A DNA stretch of 64,000 nt from assembly GCA_963082975.1 (NCBI GenBank), contig OY720346.1, positions 74,144,767 to 74,208,766 on the forward strand, given 5' to 3'. How positions within the stretch are numbered: position 1 is the first letter of the stretch; each line of letters begins with the position of its first letter. This document shows, piece after piece, positions 60,741 through 64,000 of the stretch. The stretch is from Labia minor (lineage: Eukaryota; Arthropoda; Insecta; Dermaptera; Spongiphoridae). The position numbers were made by a program, and so were the translations under genes. Below the pieces are notes generated by a model. It was not told where the DNA came from, did not search any database, and was given only the letters and a program-made list of their open reading frames with translations.

Positions 60741-61165
60741 TGCATGGATTAATTGGACTAATGAACTAATAATTTATCTATAAGTCTGACAAAATTTATG
60801 GATGAATTGCTTCATATACAACGAAAAACGTTGGACACAGTAACTGTAGTTATTGAAGTAATGTTTTTAAAATATATTTATTATAATTATTATATTAATT
60901 AAAAATTATTAATTATTCTGAATTATTTTCAAATGAAAACCAACTCAATATTTATCCGTCAGATGACGTAAAAGAAAATTCAAATATTAAAAGCAATTAA
61001 TCGCTAATTACATTACAATTAATTATAATTCAATTATATCTCTTCCTTACCATTTAGGAATCCATTGAATTATCTATAAAAATTTAAAGTTGATGAAAAA
61101 TCGATGTAAATTTGACATAAGAGCGAACAGACAGACAGAAATGAAGTGAAGTTGATAAAAACATT
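60740..61165 (-). repeat. Dispersed repeat family D, longest copy
   Basis: It contains the two blocks found separately elsewhere: AAGCAATTCATCCATAAA-type sequence (complement, shared with 31733-31850) and GAGCGAACAGACAGACAG with GAAGTGAAGTTGATAAAAAC (shared with 5395-5605, 21560-21620 and 34920-35035). Non-coding. Confidence 0.6.
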
Positions 61166-61339
61166 ATAATTATAAAAAAATATAATTTATCGGAATTGAA
61201 ATAAAAATAAATAAATAAATATAATATAATGTTAAAAGCAGGTTTTCAATTAGAGTAATCCAGTTAAAAATAAAAGTATTGTAAAGGGTTGTTTATTAAT
61301 ATGCTTGTAAGTATGTTAAAACAAATACCTATACATAGG

Positions 61340-61550
61340 AATATATAAAAAAACACAGAGAGAGGGGGGAGGATTCTTTTCAAAGGAGTGTTCGCAAAAT
61401 CGATCCAAAGGTTTCGCTTGAATCCCCCTTTGTAAGGGCGTGTCGCCTTGATTCGTGGGGCGTGGTTAAAGGGCCAATGGAACGCAGGCGCTGGCAAAGG
61501 GGTGCACAAAATTCATCCACACCTTCCTTCTCTTTCTATCTATTTCAATC
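61340..61550. other. Complex non-coding island
   Basis: It contains AAATCGATCCAAAGGTTTCG and TTCGTGGGGCGTGGTTAAAG, with a short minus-strand frame that is not recognised. Candidate regulatory element. Confidence 0.3.
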
Positions 61551-61671
61551 AAATGAGTATAGTAACCCATTGAAACATAATATAATTATTATAAGTTTAA
61601 TTATACTTACAATTATATTTAATAATTTCTTATTTTTTGTAATATATATATATATATATGAAAATAAATTT

Positions 61672-61939
61672 GGTAATTGTTTAAAAAACGGGAAGCTTCA
61701 GGAATTTGGATGAAATTTTACCAGTGGATTCCTTTTTTAATTCTAAAGAAACTTGCCTTATGCAATATTTCGCGGTCTCTTCTAGTTTTTATGGAATAAA
61801 AATTATTAAAATTATTAAGTTTCATCCAAATCCCTGAAGCTTCCTTCTCGTTTTATAAACAATTAAAATTAAAAAAGGAATCCATTGGTAAAATTTCATC
61901 CAAATCCTTTAAGCTTCCCGTTTTATAAAACAATTACCA
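61672..61939. repeat. Foldback family F, compact copy
   Basis: The outer ends are inverted (GGTAATTGTTT and ACGGGAAGCTTCAGG at the left, complements at the right). The core CCAGTGGATTCCTTTTTTAA is at the left and its complement at the right, with an extra partial arm in the middle. The outer end matches the half-copy in GR2 intron 1 but not the copies at 2.9, 27.6 and 39.2 kb. Confidence 0.75.
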
Positions 61940-63125
61940 TAAATATTATTTATAAATTTTGAAAATAAAATATGTTCATTAAAAGAATTAAAATCAAAGA
62001 ATAATTAATCGAAATAAAAATAGAAATCATTTGTTTCCTATTCATTTGTAAAGAAATAAGAATTAAAAATCGATTTCAGATGAGAATTTAAAATACATTT
62101 TCCAATGTGTGTGTGTGTGTCCTTCCACCCGGTGATGCAGAATGTTACAAACATACAAACTAAATAATAAATATGCGCATGCCAAGCAGGAATCACCACT
62201 ACCAGTCCTTCTTATACTTACATTATTTAGATATAATCAAATAAAATAATAAGCAACGTTTTTATTGAGTGCGATATGAATTTCCAATTACAAATTGAAT
62301 TGGTATTAATCAAAAAAAAAAAAAATAAAAATAATGTAAAAGTGGGCGGGTGGTAGGGGAGAAATAGAAGGGTTAGATGATAAAAAAACAGTTAGGGCGG
62401 AATTGAAAATGCTTTCAATAATTGACGACAAGTATTTTTCAATCGATTGCCATCGGATATTATTCATAAATAATCTTCGGCATAATTAATTCATTTTATT
62501 GACACAATAGGGAATATCATAGCGGCGAAAGAAGAAAAAATTATGAATCTATTATTCAACAGCCAGCCCTGAAATTAATAGCCACTCTTTTGAAACAAAT
62601 CAGAATTATCTTATTAGAAAATACCATATACAACATTTATGATTATTGAGTTCAACTATTGATGGTCGATTTAAATTTATTATTATTTCTATCAATAATA
62701 ACGAATCATCTTTAAATTTTATTCGAATATACTACACATAAGTTATTAATAGCAAAATTTAACAAAAATTAGAAACAAAATAATTTTTAATACATACTAC
62801 ACCTAATTTTTTCACACATTTATAAATTTTTATTAATTGTATATTATTATAATAGAAAAGAAAAATTAAACATATCATAATCAATATACGAGTAGTGATC
62901 TTTAGATTTGATTATTTATTTATTTATTTATTATTTATTTAATACAGATTTTTTGATTCATTGTTTTTTAAATAAAAAATTGAAGAACACACAAAAACAA
63001 ACTACTAATCCAAAATGGCTGATAATGTCAATATATGAGAAACATATGTGTACCAACTTAACAAAAAAAAAATTCGATAATCGAATGTACACAGCCCGCG
63101 TATATTCAAAATTCAACTTGTATAA
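61940..63125. other. AT-rich non-coding stretch
   Basis: Mostly AT-rich. A more complex segment at 62095-62420 includes a GT repeat and CACCCGGTGATGCAGAATG. No gene or transposon terminus is seen. Confidence 0.4.
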
Positions 63126-63137
63126 TAAGTACATATA

Positions 63138-63410
63138 AAAAAACCCTCCGACTTTGGAAAACGCCTATCAAGCCGGTTATATCAATGAGGTGTCCTATGA
63201 TCAGTAGAACGGGTCCTCTCAACCTTTGCCTTGATTTTCTTGATTGGAGGCGCTATCAAGTAGCTTTTCCCCAATGTTGTTCCCGGAGGCTGGGTTGACT
63301 CCGTCCCATAGGCCCCAGCTAGGGAAAATCCCTTGCCAGGCCCGGAACTTGAACCCAGGACCATGTGAATGTGAGGCAGGTTCGCTACCCACACACCCAA
63401 TGGCGCCCTC
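63138..63410 (-). mobile_element. tRNA-derived SINE, family S1 copy 4 (intact target duplication)
   Basis: Minus-strand copy with a perfect 12-bp target duplication TAAGTACATATA (63126-63137 and 63411-63422). The B-box-like GGGTTCAAGTTCC (minus strand) and the A-box region are the best preserved of the four. This defines the element as about 273 bp, running from GAGGGCGCCATTGGG to GGAGGGTTTTTTT on the minus strand. The frames here are spurious. Confidence 0.9.
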
Positions 63411-63422
63411 TAAGTACATATA

Positions 63423-64000
63423 TGATGTTAATTTTCTTTTAAAAGATTTTAAATAAAATTTATTTTTAATTTGATTGGTATATATATTCCATTATTTATG
63501 TTATTTTAATAAATGAATTTTAATTATTTTACTTTAATTTTAAAGAGGGATTAGTAGTACAAAAAAAAATCGACCAAGCCATTCATTCAATTCTCCAAAA
63601 AGTGAAACACATGTTGCCTATTTTCAAGGATCGAACTCCTCATGGGAACCCAAGGATTACAATAAATAAATAAAAAAAAAAAATGAAAAAAATATCCATC
63701 CAAATAATATTCTTAAAACTCCACCTATCTATCAATTTTCTTTTGTTTTCAAATTTTTAACCATCATAGAAAAATAAACAATTAAATATATTAATTAAAC
63801 AAAAAATTAAAACATATAATTAAACTATTAAGTAACTACAATGTCTTATAGAAATGTTTAAATGAAAGAAATCTGTTCTTTTTTTAATTAAAATAATATA
63901 ATTAAGTGATATCGTCATGGATAAATTACAAATGAAATATAAGAAAAGGGTGGGGGATGTATATATACGAGTATATGTGGGAAAATGTTGTTTCGATTGA
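63423..64000. other. AT-rich end of window
   Basis: No gene is seen. A short mixed segment at 63570-63660 (AAGGATCGAACTCCTCATGG) is tRNA-B-box-like by chance or a SINE scrap. The rest is AT-rich. Confidence 0.35.

Noticed and set aside
63182-63456. Overlapping frames on both strands near the right end
   Set aside because: They lie inside a SINE with a perfect target duplication. The same holds for the frame at 4691-4927.

Overview
This is a very AT-rich eukaryotic nuclear window. It is dense in microsatellites and small transposon remnants and poor in long ORFs. Two sets of real genes are visible and both point to an arthropod: a tandem array of gustatory-receptor (GR) family chemoreceptor genes on the + strand, whose last exon carries the family's TYxxxxxQF-type signature, and two internal exons of a dead ringer/retained (ARID3-type) transcription factor gene on the - strand. 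The class of arthropod cannot be fixed from the sequence.

Region by region. 1-5.8 kb: AT-rich spacer with dispersed repeats, a foldback element (2878-3367) and a tRNA-derived SINE (4697-4974). 5.8-13.9 kb: four GR genes in one orientation. Each has a long first exon and two phase-0 introns, and the three complete genes have a middle exon of exactly 159 nt. GR1 (exons 5821-6624, 7585-7743, 7812-7895) ends only 4 nt before the start of GR2 (7900-8718, 9808-9966, 10069-10149). A tandem duplication of about 1.5 kb with breakpoints in GR2 intron 2 and in intron 1 of the next receptor gene produced GR3 (10261-11142 plus 11574-11654) and GR4 (11772-12656, 13556-13714, 13788-13877). GR3 is therefore a chimera: its own first exon is followed by a copy of the GR2 last exon, with no middle exon, yet it stays in frame. 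First introns of the array are loaded with transposon debris. 13.9-18 kb: spacer with a second SINE type and a TA-flanked MITE.

18-23.5 kb: dead ringer exons on the - strand (18069-18482 and 23369-23500). The first carries poly-Ala and poly-Asn tracts and the start of the ARID domain. The rest of the ARID domain is not in the window, so the downstream exons should lie left of position 1. If so, the GR array sits inside a large dead ringer intron on the opposite strand. 23.5-64 kb: no confident coding exon. This part is AT-rich sequence with hAT-like elements, foldback elements, three more SINEs, a small GR pseudogene fragment (54279-54390) and many 150-500 bp islands of higher complexity and GC content. 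Those islands are candidate regulatory elements of the neighbouring developmental gene, which is inference only.

The most interesting points are the in-frame chimeric receptor, the 4-nt GR1/GR2 junction, the overlapping GT/GC splice donors in the dead ringer ARID exon, and the foldback family whose copies share a core but differ in their outer inverted arms.
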